A stretch of 64,000 nucleotides of DNA from CBDVBE01 sp964543525 (GCA_964543525.1 CAZIYW010000005.1:37964-101963), one strand, 5' to 3'; positions 27,247 to 36,215 are shown, counted from the stretch's first letter. Numbers and translations are program-made. The notes: generated from the letters alone by a model not told the origin.

Positions 27247-27984
27247 TTACTGATTTTTATATGCTGTAATAATATTTCCCAGAAACGTTGTTCCCAAAAC
27301 ATCCGTTACCATAAGACGTGGTATCCGGAAGGGATCCTTACTATCGGGAGCAGAGGTGCCACCGAAAACGTATGCCTGTTTATAACCACACTCTGAAAGA
27401 ATTTTTTTATCCTCCTCTTTTGTATTGTGCTCATTACCATAGGGATAGGCAAATGCCGCGACTTCCGTTTTCAGGAGTTCTTCTAACAGTTGTTTCGATT
27501 CTGTAAGTTCCTTTTTCGTCTGCTCTATGTCAATACTACCGAAATCCGTATGCGTAAGTCCATGTGAACCGATGTAAATGTTATATTTTGAAATGTGAGT
27601 AATATCTTCTTCCGTCATATATTCGTCAGTCCCGATAAATTTTGCTGTTACAAAAAACAGTGCCGGGAGATTATACTGATGCAATACGGGAAATGCCTGT
27701 GTGAAATTGTTTTTCTTTCCATCGTCAAAGGTGATAAGGATGCGGGGTTTTGATGAGTTATTGGGAGTAAAAAGCTGAGCAGGGGTGACAGCAGTAAAAA
27801 ATCCGGCGATCAATGACATATGTTCAATAAAATTCACCGTAGTAACTGTGTAAAGATCATCGCAAACAGCGATTCTATTCTCCACATTGTGATAGGCAAG
27901 TACCAGCACAGAGTCTTTTGGTATTTGACGCACTTTTAACCGGTTTATTATAAGGGAAATAAATTGTCTCATTTTTATTTTCAT
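27247..27984 (-). CDS. Polysaccharide deacetylase (NodB/CE4 family)
   Basis: About 245 residues. The frame extends upstream, but the ATG at 27984 overlaps the TGA of the GT2 gene (ATGA, 27981-27984), the pattern used throughout this operon. CE4 motifs are VLAYHNVE, ITFDDGKKNN (the catalytic Asp and metal Asp) and IGSHGLTHTDF (metal His residues), followed by FAYPYGNEHNT. Such enzymes remove N- or O-acetyl groups from polysaccharides, which often changes charge and surface retention. No clear signal peptide is seen after the ATG, only a weakly hydrophobic N-terminus, so location is uncertain. It probably deacetylates the polymer made by this locus. Confidence 0.87.
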   Translation of the reverse strand: MKIKMRQFISLIINRLKVRQIPKDSVLVLAYHNVENRIAVCDDLYTVTTVNFIEHMSLIAGFFTAVTPAQLFTPNNSSKPRILITFDDGKKNNFTQAFPVLHQYNLPALFFVTAKFIGTDEYMTEEDITHISKYNIYIGSHGLTHTDFGSIDIEQTKKELTESKQLLEELLKTEVAAFAYPYGNEHNTKEEDKKILSECGYKQAYVFGGTSAPDSKDPFRIPRLMVTDVLGTTFLGNIITAYKNQ

Positions 27985-28880
27985 AGTTTGGGATAAAAAT
28001 AACGGGAGATACAGGCATGCTTGTATGCTTGTATCATTGCGACTATACACTGAGAAATCCGTAAGAAACTGTGACGGTTTTGTGGTGTTCTTGAAATGTA
28101 CTCCACCAGATTTTTCATATACAGAATAAATGGTTTTGACGGTATCTTCTTTATATGGAGAGTGTAAAAGAGCAAATGATTGTGTAAGCGTTCAATAAGG
28201 TATCCGGTTGTGTCACTTGCATGGCATCCGCCGTTCTCGGCGGGATAATGATAAACGATTGCTTGAGCATTGTAATATATGGGATACCCTTTCTTTCTTA
28301 TTCTGCAGGAGAATTCAACATCTTCAAATAGTGCGTTGCCTATAAATTTGGGATTAAAAAGACCGGCATCTCGAAAAACCTTTCTTTTTATTGACATGTG
28401 GCCTCCGGTAGCATAGGAGATCGTGCCTTCATAAGTAATATCGAAATTACCTGTTGTTTCACCGGTCTCGGGATCGATGGCTGCAACTGTTTCCGTGGGG
28501 GCCCAGGAGACATTTTTATTCATCTGTTTAATACGACCGGCCACGGCACTGATTCCTTGCCGTGCATGACTCTTTAAATGTTCGGTAAAACAGTTTGGGT
28601 GCACGCACGTGTCGTCATCGATAAAAAGAAGGACAGTACCGGTACTATTACGTATTCCCACATTGCGGGCGTGTGGTAATCCGACTCTTTTAATACGTAT
28701 ATATTTTACAAAAGGGAATTGATTCAAAAGGATTGAGGCCTGCTCTCTGCTGTCGGGTGATTGATCTACTATTATTACCTCTGATGCCGGCGGCCGGTAT
28801 TGCGCCACTGAGAGGAGCACCCGTTTCAGTGCCGTGTGCCGGTTGTAGGTTGGAATAATTATTGAAAGTACATCAGCCAT
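27981..28880 (-). CDS. GT2-family glycosyltransferase
   Basis: A 299-residue GT-A enzyme with LSIIIPTYNRHTALKRVL at the N-terminus, VIIVDQSPDSREQ, the RVGLPHARNVGIR acceptor-side motif and FIDDDTCVHPNCF (DDD metal site) near 95. A later GNALFEDVEFSCRIRKKG segment matches the E-D general-base region of GT2 enzymes. No membrane helices are attached, so it works on cytosolic lipid-linked intermediates. It sits between the methyltransferase and deacetylase genes in the operon. Confidence 0.88.
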   Translation of the reverse strand: MADVLSIIIPTYNRHTALKRVLLSVAQYRPPASEVIIVDQSPDSREQASILLNQFPFVKYIRIKRVGLPHARNVGIRNSTGTVLLFIDDDTCVHPNCFTEHLKSHARQGISAVAGRIKQMNKNVSWAPTETVAAIDPETGETTGNFDITYEGTISYATGGHMSIKRKVFRDAGLFNPKFIGNALFEDVEFSCRIRKKGYPIYYNAQAIVYHYPAENGGCHASDTTGYLIERLHNHLLFYTLHIKKIPSKPFILYMKNLVEYISRTPQNRHSFLRISQCIVAMIQAYKHACISRYFYPKL

Positions 28881-28923
28881 GATACATTCGATCTCCAGTG
28901 GGTATTGAGACGCAATAACACAT

Positions 28924-29814
28924 TCATCTGTTTTTATTCTTTACAGAGGGTGGTTTTTCCAGCAATGCAAAGCAGGAACCGCCGCCGTATAGACCTAAAA
29001 AGAGTTCCATGCGGTTTGTTATTGCATTAAAAATTCTTAGCAGAAGGCCTGTGAACGGCATTTTTTTTATCAATGCCATGATTGTGGTAACAGCCGTAAA
29101 CAGGTGCCACCGCGCCTGTTTAAACGCGATTCGATATTTTTCAGGGTAGCCTGTTAGCCAGCCTAAAATCCCCGCCGGACTGAAGAATGACCGGATGTAG
29201 AAACGTTGATGATACAATGAATGTATATCTTCGCTGGTATGCAGGGAGAAGTGACCGTCCAGTTCGGCAACAACATCCCGGGAGTTTTTACGTATCAACC
29301 AGGAATCCGGCCAGCGGAATCGGTAATCACTGCATTCGCTGTGCAGGAATATCTGTGCGCCGTACCGGGCAACCCTGACGAGTTCATCAAGAACCAGACA
29401 GAGCTCCGAAACATGACCAAGTGTATCCACGGAGAAAAGGGTGTTAAATGTTTCCGGCTTGAAAGGCAGGAAGTGTGCATCGGCACATACACGACAAATA
29501 GTGCCCTTTGGAGATTTGGCGAAATGCCGCAATGCGGAGAACGACCAGTCAACGGCGATTATGGTTGCCTGTGGATTTTTTCCAAGAAACCAGTTTGAAT
29601 AGGCGCCGCTACCGGACCCCAGATCCAATACGAAAGGTTGTTTTTGAGACAATGTAAGCGAATCAATACCTTTTCGTTTATAGGAACAGAAATTCCATAG
29701 TGACCGGATGAGAGGATTTCCTGTTGAAGAAACCCTGGTTTTTCCCTTCCCGGCGTTATAATACTTTTCTGAAAATAACCTTTTTTGTAAAGTCGGAGAT
29801 GCAGCCTCGGTCAT
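28924..29814 (-). CDS. Class I SAM-dependent methyltransferase
   Basis: A 296-residue methyltransferase with the SAM loop VLDLGSGSGAYSNWF near residue 64 and VDTLGHVSELCLVLDELVRV at about 130, typical of the Methyltransf_11 group. The C-terminal part has a hydrophobic stretch (LFTAVTTIMALIKKM) that could touch the membrane. The gene starts two bases after the stop of the Wzc-like kinase. In this setting it probably methylates a sugar of the repeat unit or caps the chain; this is inference. Confidence 0.8.
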   Translation of the reverse strand: MTEAASPTLQKRLFSEKYYNAGKGKTRVSSTGNPLIRSLWNFCSYKRKGIDSLTLSQKQPFVLDLGSGSGAYSNWFLGKNPQATIIAVDWSFSALRHFAKSPKGTICRVCADAHFLPFKPETFNTLFSVDTLGHVSELCLVLDELVRVARYGAQIFLHSECSDYRFRWPDSWLIRKNSRDVVAELDGHFSLHTSEDIHSLYHQRFYIRSFFSPAGILGWLTGYPEKYRIAFKQARWHLFTAVTTIMALIKKMPFTGLLLRIFNAITNRMELFLGLYGGGSCFALLEKPPSVKNKNR

Positions 29815-29816
29815 GC

Positions 29817-31991
29817 CTACCCCTTTGATCTGTAATAGTGATAATAGTATTTGTAATAACCGTAGGAAGAGTAGCGGTGAGAAAGGTTGATATCATTGAG
29901 CACACACCCGACACATTTGACGCCGACATTATTGAGATTATAGACTGCATGCTGTGCAACTTCACGTGATGTTTTATGAGATCTGACAACCAGCAGGATA
30001 CCGTCAAGCTTGGTGCCCAGCAGTGTAGCGTCGGTTACGGCAATGATAGGCGGGGTATCAAAGAATACCATGTCATAGTTACTGGTAAAATATTTTATAT
30101 GCAACGCCATTTTATGTGAAGCGAGGAGTTCAGCAGGATTGGGGGTGAAAATGCCTGCAGTAATCAGGAAGAAATTTTCTTTCTTTGTTGATTTGATAAT
30201 CTGTTCATAATCGGCATTTGCGGCAAAGAGGTCGGAGAATCCAGGCTCCCGTTTTTGTCCAAAGATATGATGCATAACCGGCCTGCGCAAATCAGTATCC
30301 ACCAGGAGTGTTCTCTTGCCCATTTGTGCATAGGCGAGGGCTAAATTTGCCACGGTGAGCGATTTCCCCTCAGACGGGCCTGCTGAAGTCACCACCAGAC
30401 TTTTAATGGGGTTGTCGGGGCTGACAAAAGAAAGATTTGTCCGTAACGACCGGTAAGCCTCAGCGGTAACAGATTCGTCTCCTGTAAAGTTAAGCAGATG
30501 GCGGGGGTACTGAGTCACGGTTACGCTCCTCCGTGATTTTGACGATCGCCGTTTTAATTTCAGTTCCTCCTTCTTGTTGTAGGTAATATGAGGTATGGTG
30601 CCGATTACCGCCAGACCGAGGAACCGTTCAATGTCATCGTTTGATTTAATAGAGGTATCGTTGAATTCCAATATAAAGGCAAGGCCGAATCCGAGGATCA
30701 GACCGAGTAGAACGCCGAGAAAATAGTAGCGTGTTTCATTCTTTGGAATCGGCTCGTCGGGCATGCGGGCAATATCAACAATCTTTATTCCCGCTCCGCT
30801 TGAAGCGCTGAGAATCCGCTGCTCTTCCGCTTTTTCAAGAAGAAGGTTATATATATTTTCATAGATTTCTTTGGATCGTTTGAGTCTCAGCAGTTCGAGT
30901 GATTGACTGAGGATATCCGGATTATCCTTTTTATAGCTGTTTATTGCTTTCTCATAGGATGCAAGGCGACGTTTGAAAAGCTGAAGCTCAGCTTCTTTAT
31001 TGATAACTGATTTCCGCAACGTCTGCCATTGATTAATAGTATTGGGATCCGGCGCTTCCCTTGGGGCAGAACTCTTTTTATACTGTAATAACTGCCGTTC
31101 AACTTCTCTGATTTCACGGTCGATGGTTGAGGTGCTGGACAGACGGATCCCGAGATTTTCCAGGCGGATACGCTCCTTTTCAAGTTCCTTGAGACGTGAT
31201 CGGAGCTTCAGCATTTCCGGCGATTTTCTATTGCCCGAAGGAGTTATTTTTGCTTCAAGTTTTGCCAGCTGCGATTTCTCAGCTTTCAGGTCTGCTTCTT
31301 TCACCCCCAACAACGCCAGATTTTCGGCATACGCATTCTGCAGGGTCTTCAATTCAGGCGGTACGCCCTCCGAGATATTGCCGGTTTTATCTTTGAAGGT
31401 ACGGTAGTCATATTCGGCTTTTTCCAGTTTGGTACGGATAATCTTTAATTGTTTGTCGATTTCCACAACCGCACGTCTGGACTCCTCCGATTCCACCTCC
31501 TGGCAGCGTTTCCGGAAAATATCAGTTGCAGCGGTCGCAATAAAATAGGCCAGTTCTCTGGTTTTAGCACGGCAATTCAGCCTGAGGAAAGAGGTATACG
31601 AAGTCTTTCGTAATGAAATGCTGTTCCGGATATAATTGATGGCATCCTCTTCGGTAAACTTGGGGAATGTCGATTTAAATACATCCATGCCAATGCTGTC
31701 AAGTGCGAGTTCGAGGAAAGTCCGGCTGTTGAGAATACCCTGGTAAAAGCTGGGGGATCGTCCGCCGATATTCATTACCTGTGTCATGACCGGATTGTTT
31801 TCTTCAATAACCAGGGTGGAGTAAGATTCGAATATATCCTCGATTCTATAAACGTAGAAAACGGTGGAGAGGATCATGGAGAGTAATGAGACTATAATAA
31901 CAGATTTTCGTCTGTGAATTATTGCAATATAGTCTTTAAGCCGGACGTCGTTTTTTAGCTTGGTGATATTCCCGGTTTTTGGTTTGTCCAA
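29817..31991 (-). CDS. Wzc-like polysaccharide co-polymerase with BY-kinase domain
   Basis: A 724-residue inner-membrane protein that fuses a Wzz chain-length domain to a bacterial tyrosine kinase. The start is TTG at 31991 with a GGAG element 10 bases upstream. It has a first membrane helix at about 31-50, a coiled-coil periplasmic region (about 165-385) and a second helix at about 425-445. The kinase has Walker A SAGPSEGKS (536-544), Walker A' LLVDTDLRRP and FFDTPP near 645. The last 18 residues contain nine tyrosines, the autophosphorylation cluster. Such proteins control polymer length and export through Wza by cycles of tyrosine phosphorylation. Confidence 0.93.
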   Translation of the reverse strand: MDKPKTGNITKLKNDVRLKDYIAIIHRRKSVIIVSLLSMILSTVFYVYRIEDIFESYSTLVIEENNPVMTQVMNIGGRSPSFYQGILNSRTFLELALDSIGMDVFKSTFPKFTEEDAINYIRNSISLRKTSYTSFLRLNCRAKTRELAYFIATAATDIFRKRCQEVESEESRRAVVEIDKQLKIIRTKLEKAEYDYRTFKDKTGNISEGVPPELKTLQNAYAENLALLGVKEADLKAEKSQLAKLEAKITPSGNRKSPEMLKLRSRLKELEKERIRLENLGIRLSSTSTIDREIREVERQLLQYKKSSAPREAPDPNTINQWQTLRKSVINKEAELQLFKRRLASYEKAINSYKKDNPDILSQSLELLRLKRSKEIYENIYNLLLEKAEEQRILSASSGAGIKIVDIARMPDEPIPKNETRYYFLGVLLGLILGFGLAFILEFNDTSIKSNDDIERFLGLAVIGTIPHITYNKKEELKLKRRSSKSRRSVTVTQYPRHLLNFTGDESVTAEAYRSLRTNLSFVSPDNPIKSLVVTSAGPSEGKSLTVANLALAYAQMGKRTLLVDTDLRRPVMHHIFGQKREPGFSDLFAANADYEQIIKSTKKENFFLITAGIFTPNPAELLASHKMALHIKYFTSNYDMVFFDTPPIIAVTDATLLGTKLDGILLVVRSHKTSREVAQHAVYNLNNVGVKCVGCVLNDINLSHRYSSYGYYKYYYHYYRSKG

Positions 31992-32041
31992 AAAGTTTTA
32001 ACTCCTTATACGAGATAACAGTCTTTACGGCCACCGGGAGG

Positions 32042-32944
32042 TTACTTCCCGCCGGTGACAGCTCCCCGGAGCGATTGAATAGTGACAATAAAGAGCAATA
32101 CATTCGTTAAAATGCTCATGAGAATTTTCCAGTCAAACCATCGCGCATAGATAATAATTACATCTCCTTCTTCAACCATCGGGATTTTATCCATTTCGCC
32201 ATTGTCAATAAAAGATTGTAGGTTTATAACTTCCTCAAGTGTTTTCCCGTCGGATTTGAAAAAACGCCGTACCCGTGACAGATCGGCTTTTTCAGCGGGG
32301 CCTCCGGCAAGGTAAATCAGCTCGAACACGTTAATTTTTTCATCCAGATCAAAGAATCCGGGTTTGTTTACCGCACCGATGACTTTTACTTTTGTATTCC
32401 GGGTCTCGGAGAGGAGAATGACGATATCATCGGGTCGCATTGTCGGCATATTGTCATAGGTGCCATTTTTAAGAAATTCTTTAAGATTGAAAAATTCCGC
32501 TGTTTGGTCATTGCCGTCACGGTGGATGATTTTTATACTGTCAATATCGGCATTCGGCGTCGGCCCGCCGGCAAGCTGAATTGCCTCCTGCACCGATGCG
32601 CCCAGATAGGTTTCCACGGGGCCCGCCTTGGCAACCTGTCCGAGAACCGTAACGGTTATATTCGGTTTCTCGACCACAGATATAAGTACGAGTGGATTGG
32701 CAATGTGTTTTGCGAGTCTGAAGGCCAGTTCGTTCATAAGCTCTGAGGTTGAAATGTTGACTATCGTTTCATCAGCCAGGAGCGGATAATCTATAGTGCC
32801 GCTTGTACTTACGGTATATCGTCCGGAAAATTCCTGGTGTCCCTGTACCTGAATGTCAAGGACATCCCCCACTTTGATTATTGCTGCATGCAGAGGGAAA
32901 TAGATACCTGCGAAAAAGATGATAACCAATGAAAGTCGTTTCAT
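32042..32944 (-). CDS. Wza-like polysaccharide export protein (two SLBB-like repeats)
   Basis: About 300 residues. A GTG at 32962 extends the frame, but the ATG at 32944 has GGAAG upstream and starts a signal peptide (MKRLSLVIIFFAGIYFPLHA). The polysaccharide-export domain begins IIKVGDVLDIQVQGHQEFSG, with YTVSTSGTIDYPLLAD. Two SLBB-like repeats follow: VTVLGQVAKAGPVETY and VKVIGAVNKPGFFDLD, the second with YLAGGPAEKADLSRV. A hydrophobic stretch near the C-terminus (WKILMSILTNVLLFIVTI) may form the outer-membrane helix. No lipobox. Directly after the TonB-like gene and before the Wzc-like gene. Confidence 0.9.
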   Translation of the reverse strand: MKRLSLVIIFFAGIYFPLHAAIIKVGDVLDIQVQGHQEFSGRYTVSTSGTIDYPLLADETIVNISTSELMNELAFRLAKHIANPLVLISVVEKPNITVTVLGQVAKAGPVETYLGASVQEAIQLAGGPTPNADIDSIKIIHRDGNDQTAEFFNLKEFLKNGTYDNMPTMRPDDIVILLSETRNTKVKVIGAVNKPGFFDLDEKINVFELIYLAGGPAEKADLSRVRRFFKSDGKTLEEVINLQSFIDNGEMDKIPMVEEGDVIIIYARWFDWKILMSILTNVLLFIVTIQSLRGAVTGGK

Positions 32945-32962
32945 AATTCTTCCTTTCGTCAC

Positions 32963-34018
32963 TTATGCAGGCTGAAAAACAAAAGGATAGGTGACTGTGA
33001 CATCTCCCTCGGCAATTTCTTCAAAGCGCCACATTTTTATTTTTCGGGTTATATCCCGCTCCAGATTGCTGTTTCCCGTTGTGTTTTCGAGAATTTGCAC
33101 GGAGGTCACTCTCCCCGATGCTGCAATAGTAAATCTGATCGTTATTTTTCCCGCCAGATCCGGTATCCGTTTCAGATATTTTTCATAACTCATACGTATG
33201 CTGGTTTTATGAGACGCGACAACTTTATTAATGGCGCTATGGTCGCGTTTGGTATTTGAAGATGCTGCGCCTTCTATGCTTTCAGGCTTCTGAATAACAA
33301 AGTTACCTTTTTTGGCGAAGGATTTTGTGGCGACCTCCCTGACGCTGACCACAAGATCGTCAATATTCTCCTTATGACTGACTGATACGTCCTTTGAGCG
33401 GACCAGTTTCTTTTTCAGTACGTCCATGTTATCCGTTTTCTGTAACCCGGTCATATTCTCCAGTGCTTTTTCAATGTCCTGAAATCGCTCCTTTTTATGA
33501 TTTCTGTTTCCCAGCACATCAATAATGGACGGGCCTTTCGCCGTGGTACCGACACCGGTAAGTATGCCCATCACCCCGACGGTTCTGATTTTCTTTTCTA
33601 CTTCTGCAGCCCGTGATGCAACTGCCTTTTTTGCCGCTTTTTGTTCAAGTGCTTTCTTTTCACCCGGTGTTTTCGGCGGAGGCGCTTCTGCTTTCTCCTC
33701 TGTATCTTCCTGGGTCTTTGTCTGGTCACCGCCTGTTTCTTTTGGTATTTCTTTCGGTATCGGTTTTTCAACAATCAGTCGCGCAAAACGTTCAGGGATT
33801 TTTTCAATAACAACCATTTTCACCGGCTTTAATTTTATCGTGTTAATTCTATACATGATGATGCTGTGAATTATTACCGAAAGTATAAGGATTATGGCAA
33901 AACGGGAATCAATTTTTTGCCAGAATGAACCACGTACTTCCCGGAGTAATGCTTTATCAAGAACAGCGGCAGAACTGTATCTCGCAACCACAACGTTAAT
34001 ATCCTGGATTTCCTGCAC
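32963..34018 (-). CDS. TonB-like energy transducer with AgmX/PglI-type C-terminal domain
   Basis: A 351-residue inner-membrane-anchored protein. The start is GTG at 34018, after GAGGA; no other start precedes the membrane helix (about 40-56). A Pro/Glu/Lys/Ala-rich spacer (about 85-145) is followed by a middle region and a C-terminal domain (about 270-351). That domain has YEKYLKRIPDLAGKITIRF, ASGRVTSVQILENTTGN and KIKMWRFEEI, closely matching the AgmX/PglI C-terminal family of myxobacterial motility proteins rather than classical TonB. It probably transmits force from the ExbB/ExbD motor to the outer membrane. Encoded just after ExbD and before Wza. Confidence 0.85.
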   Translation of the reverse strand: MQEIQDINVVVARYSSAAVLDKALLREVRGSFWQKIDSRFAIILILSVIIHSIIMYRINTIKLKPVKMVVIEKIPERFARLIVEKPIPKEIPKETGGDQTKTQEDTEEKAEAPPPKTPGEKKALEQKAAKKAVASRAAEVEKKIRTVGVMGILTGVGTTAKGPSIIDVLGNRNHKKERFQDIEKALENMTGLQKTDNMDVLKKKLVRSKDVSVSHKENIDDLVVSVREVATKSFAKKGNFVIQKPESIEGAASSNTKRDHSAINKVVASHKTSIRMSYEKYLKRIPDLAGKITIRFTIAASGRVTSVQILENTTGNSNLERDITRKIKMWRFEEIAEGDVTVTYPFVFQPA

Positions 34019-34024
34019 GAATAC

Positions 34025-34549
34025 TTATTCCTCTTTTTTAAGCACAGCTAATGAAAAATTGTTATACCCCTGCTGACCACAGGTATACATAATTTTTTTA
34101 AGAAGGCGAAACCGGATTCGTTTATCGCCCTGTATTGTTATATCGCCTTTGAATTTGGTCTTTGATGAGTATCGCTCTATTTTTTGTGTCAATTCGCGTC
34201 GCTTTGCCAGCCAACTGTTTAATTCCGGAATAATAAGTTTATCCGATGAAAGCACCTTATCTGTCGAGGTAATTGGTTCTTCCTCATCACCAACGAGAAT
34301 ATATTGATTGTTTATCTTAAGAACTACCGTTAATTCAGGCTTCTTCTTGGCCGATGATTCCGGAAGCATCAGATCCTTTGATACGGTTATAATCTCTCCT
34401 TCCGATGAAAAGCTTTTCAATAGATAAATGAGCAGGATTGTCATGACATCTATAAGAGATGTCAACTGAGGTTTGATGCCTTTCATATTTTTCTGATGAC
34501 GGCCTTTGCGGAGCTGTTTTAAATTGGATTTTGATACCGGAAAGCTCAT
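34025..34549 (-). CDS. exbD: ExbD/TolR-like motor subunit (second of two)
   Basis: 174 residues with a single membrane helix preceded by KPQLTSLIDVMTILLIYLLK, in which the aspartate of LIDVMT is the expected proton-carrying residue. The periplasmic domain (about 55-174) ends with KKIMYTCGQQGYNNFSLAVL, a typical ExbD/TolR fold ending. It is clearly paralogous to the ExbD at 57197-57676, sharing PQLTSLIDVMTILL and SFS-EG. It overlaps the STAS gene by four bases (ATGA). Confidence 0.9.
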   Translation of the reverse strand: MSFPVSKSNLKQLRKGRHQKNMKGIKPQLTSLIDVMTILLIYLLKSFSSEGEIITVSKDLMLPESSAKKKPELTVVLKINNQYILVGDEEEPITSTDKVLSSDKLIIPELNSWLAKRRELTQKIERYSSKTKFKGDITIQGDKRIRFRLLKKIMYTCGQQGYNNFSLAVLKKEE

Positions 34550-34872
34550 AGTTCCTCCAGATTGTCAACAACCCGTAAAATCTGATTGAGGTTGGTACCC
34601 ATAAACATGTCGCGAATAAATCCCTGGGGATTTAAGAAAATGAGTTCCTTGTTCTTCTGCTCAAACATTTTCCATGCGTAGACAAAAACACCGAGCCCGT
34701 GGCTGTCGATATAGTTCGTTTCCGAGAGATCTACTACTACTGTATTGCATTTACCTTTACCCAGCGATTCAAACTTTTTTGAGAGGATATTCACCTCCCG
34801 GGCAACCAATTCGCCGGAGATTTTCATAATGGCAATGCTATTCTTTTTTTTAATTTTTATTTTACAGCTCAT
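34546..34872 (-). CDS. STAS-domain protein (anti-sigma-factor-antagonist-like)
   Basis: A 108-residue single-domain STAS protein. Features are AIMKISGELVAREVNIL near the N-terminus, TVVVDLSETNYIDSHGLGVF with the phosphorylatable D56-S57 position of SpoIIAA-like proteins, and LIFLNPQGFIRDMF. Such proteins switch partners on serine phosphorylation, usually an anti-sigma kinase, but some regulate transporters or envelope machines directly. No HPK/RsbW-type kinase or sigma factor gene lies near. It overlaps both ExbD genes by four bases on each side, so it is made in step with the motor. Its target is unknown; control of the motor is my inference. Confidence 0.88.
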   Translation of the reverse strand: MSCKIKIKKKNSIAIMKISGELVAREVNILSKKFESLGKGKCNTVVVDLSETNYIDSHGLGVFVYAWKMFEQKNKELIFLNPQGFIRDMFMGTNLNQILRVVDNLEEL

Positions 34873-35369
34873 CCGATGTCTCCAGAGAGTCCGATATCCG
34901 GAAATTGTGATTCACGGCATACATCCATGAATTTGATAATATCGTCATAGAGAATGTTTCCTTCAAAAACCAGGACTACGCTGTTTTGAGAGGGATATTG
35001 AAATTTAACCGCTTTTAACAATGCGCGTAATTTTTTCATTTGATATTTCCCTCTGATTTTTGGAATGATATCAAGCTTTTTCCCGGTTCCGACAATGCGG
35101 AATCCTGCATTGGTAACGACAATTGAAATATCCAGCTCTTTTATCTGCTCCGTCTCTCCACCACTGCCCTGCGCAGGCGGCAGAGAAAACTCAATAACCG
35201 CGATATGGGTAAAAACCGCCATTGACATAAGAAAAGGTATGAGGACCATGAAGAGATTCATTACCGGCGTCATGTCAAGGTCAATGGATTCTATTTGACC
35301 ACCGAGTGATTTGTTGGCCCTTTTCATTACCGGAAATGCGCCTCGTTTCTCTTTTTGTTCATCACTCAT
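34869..35369 (-). CDS. exbD: ExbD/TolR-like motor subunit (first of two)
   Basis: 166 residues. The membrane helix region IDLDMTPVMNLFMVLIPFLM carries the expected ion-path aspartate (D before MTPVMN). The periplasmic domain includes VIEFSLPPAQG and ends with KFMDVCRESQFPDIGLSG. It is paralogous to the ExbD at 56701-57192, with the same TPVMN, SMAVFTH and FSLPP segments, and distinct from the second ExbD in this operon. A GGAGG ribosome-binding site precedes the ATG. Overlaps the STAS gene by four bases. Confidence 0.92.
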   Translation of the reverse strand: MSDEQKEKRGAFPVMKRANKSLGGQIESIDLDMTPVMNLFMVLIPFLMSMAVFTHIAVIEFSLPPAQGSGGETEQIKELDISIVVTNAGFRIVGTGKKLDIIPKIRGKYQMKKLRALLKAVKFQYPSQNSVVLVFEGNILYDDIIKFMDVCRESQFPDIGLSGDIG

Positions 35370-35387
35370 ACTGTTTCCTCCGGAATA

Positions 35388-36020
35388 CTAATGGCGCCGC
35401 TGGGCGAAAAGAAAGTTAAGCATCCGAACCGAACTTTCATCTATTTCTTCAATAACGGTATTCGCCTTTGCACCGAGAATGGAAAACATAATCATACAGG
35501 GAATGGCGACTATGAGTCCCATGGCGGTTGTATTCATGGCCATACTTATGCCTTTTGCAAGAACCGCCGCTTTCTGCGACGGATCGGCTGTCGCCAGAGC
35601 ACTAAATGCTGCCTGCAAGCCGAAAATGGTTCCCAATAATCCCATTAAGGTAGATATGTTTGCAAAGAGAGAGAGATAATGTGTGCGGTGTTGAATCTTC
35701 GGCAACTCACGCAAGCCCACCTCGTCAACCGCGTTCTGGATTTCCTGATCGGATTCATTCTGGATGTAGTGCCACAGGGCCGACTCAAGAATAACTGCGA
35801 GCGGACTTTTCATGCCGGCACAGATTTTTCTGCCTTTTTCAACTTCACCGTTACGAACAAGTCGGGTTATCTGGGTAAGTAACGCCTTCGCATTAACCCG
35901 ACAATGTACATAATAATAGATCAGGCGCTCTAAAGACACCGCAATTGCACACGCAGAGACTCCCGCAAGAATGTACATCCATATCCCGCCCTCCTGAAAA
36001 AACCGTGCAACAATTTCCAT
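35388..36020 (-). CDS. exbB: ExbB/TolQ/MotA-family proton channel subunit
   Basis: A 210-residue inner-membrane protein with three helices. The N-terminal helix includes WMYILAGVSACAIAVSLERL. The conserved MotA/TolQ/ExbB core is LSLFANISTLMGLLGTIFGL, followed by GISMAMNTTAMGLIVAIPCM. It forms the stator-like ring around ExbD. It is paralogous to the ExbB at 55951-56592 (same length and layout). A GGAGGAG ribosome-binding site and a good sigma-70-type promoter (36143-36172) lie upstream, so transcription can start here independently of the TPR genes. Confidence 0.94.
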   Translation of the reverse strand: MEIVARFFQEGGIWMYILAGVSACAIAVSLERLIYYYVHCRVNAKALLTQITRLVRNGEVEKGRKICAGMKSPLAVILESALWHYIQNESDQEIQNAVDEVGLRELPKIQHRTHYLSLFANISTLMGLLGTIFGLQAAFSALATADPSQKAAVLAKGISMAMNTTAMGLIVAIPCMIMFSILGAKANTVIEEIDESSVRMLNFLFAQRRH

Positions 36021-36142
36021 TATGTCTCCTCCAATTATAACAGGGTTTTATAAATAGTTTTAATTCTCGTGTGATGAGTAACGAATATTTTATAAATCTC
36101 AATAATAAAACGGGTAATTCTCAGCCTTTGTTACCAAATATT

Positions 36143-36172
36143 ATTCTACCATTGATTTAAATATAAAGTCAA
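36143..36172 (-). promoter_or_regulatory. Sigma-70-type promoter for the ExbB operon
   Basis: On the minus strand TTGACT (36167-36172) and TAGAAT (36143-36148) are separated by 18 bp, in the only sizeable gap (195 bp) of the 20-kb locus. The predicted start lies about 115 bp upstream of the exbB ATG. Confidence 0.6.
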
Positions 36173-36215
36173 AAATAATTACATTTTTAGTCATTTCCCT
36201 TATTAGCCGTACAAC

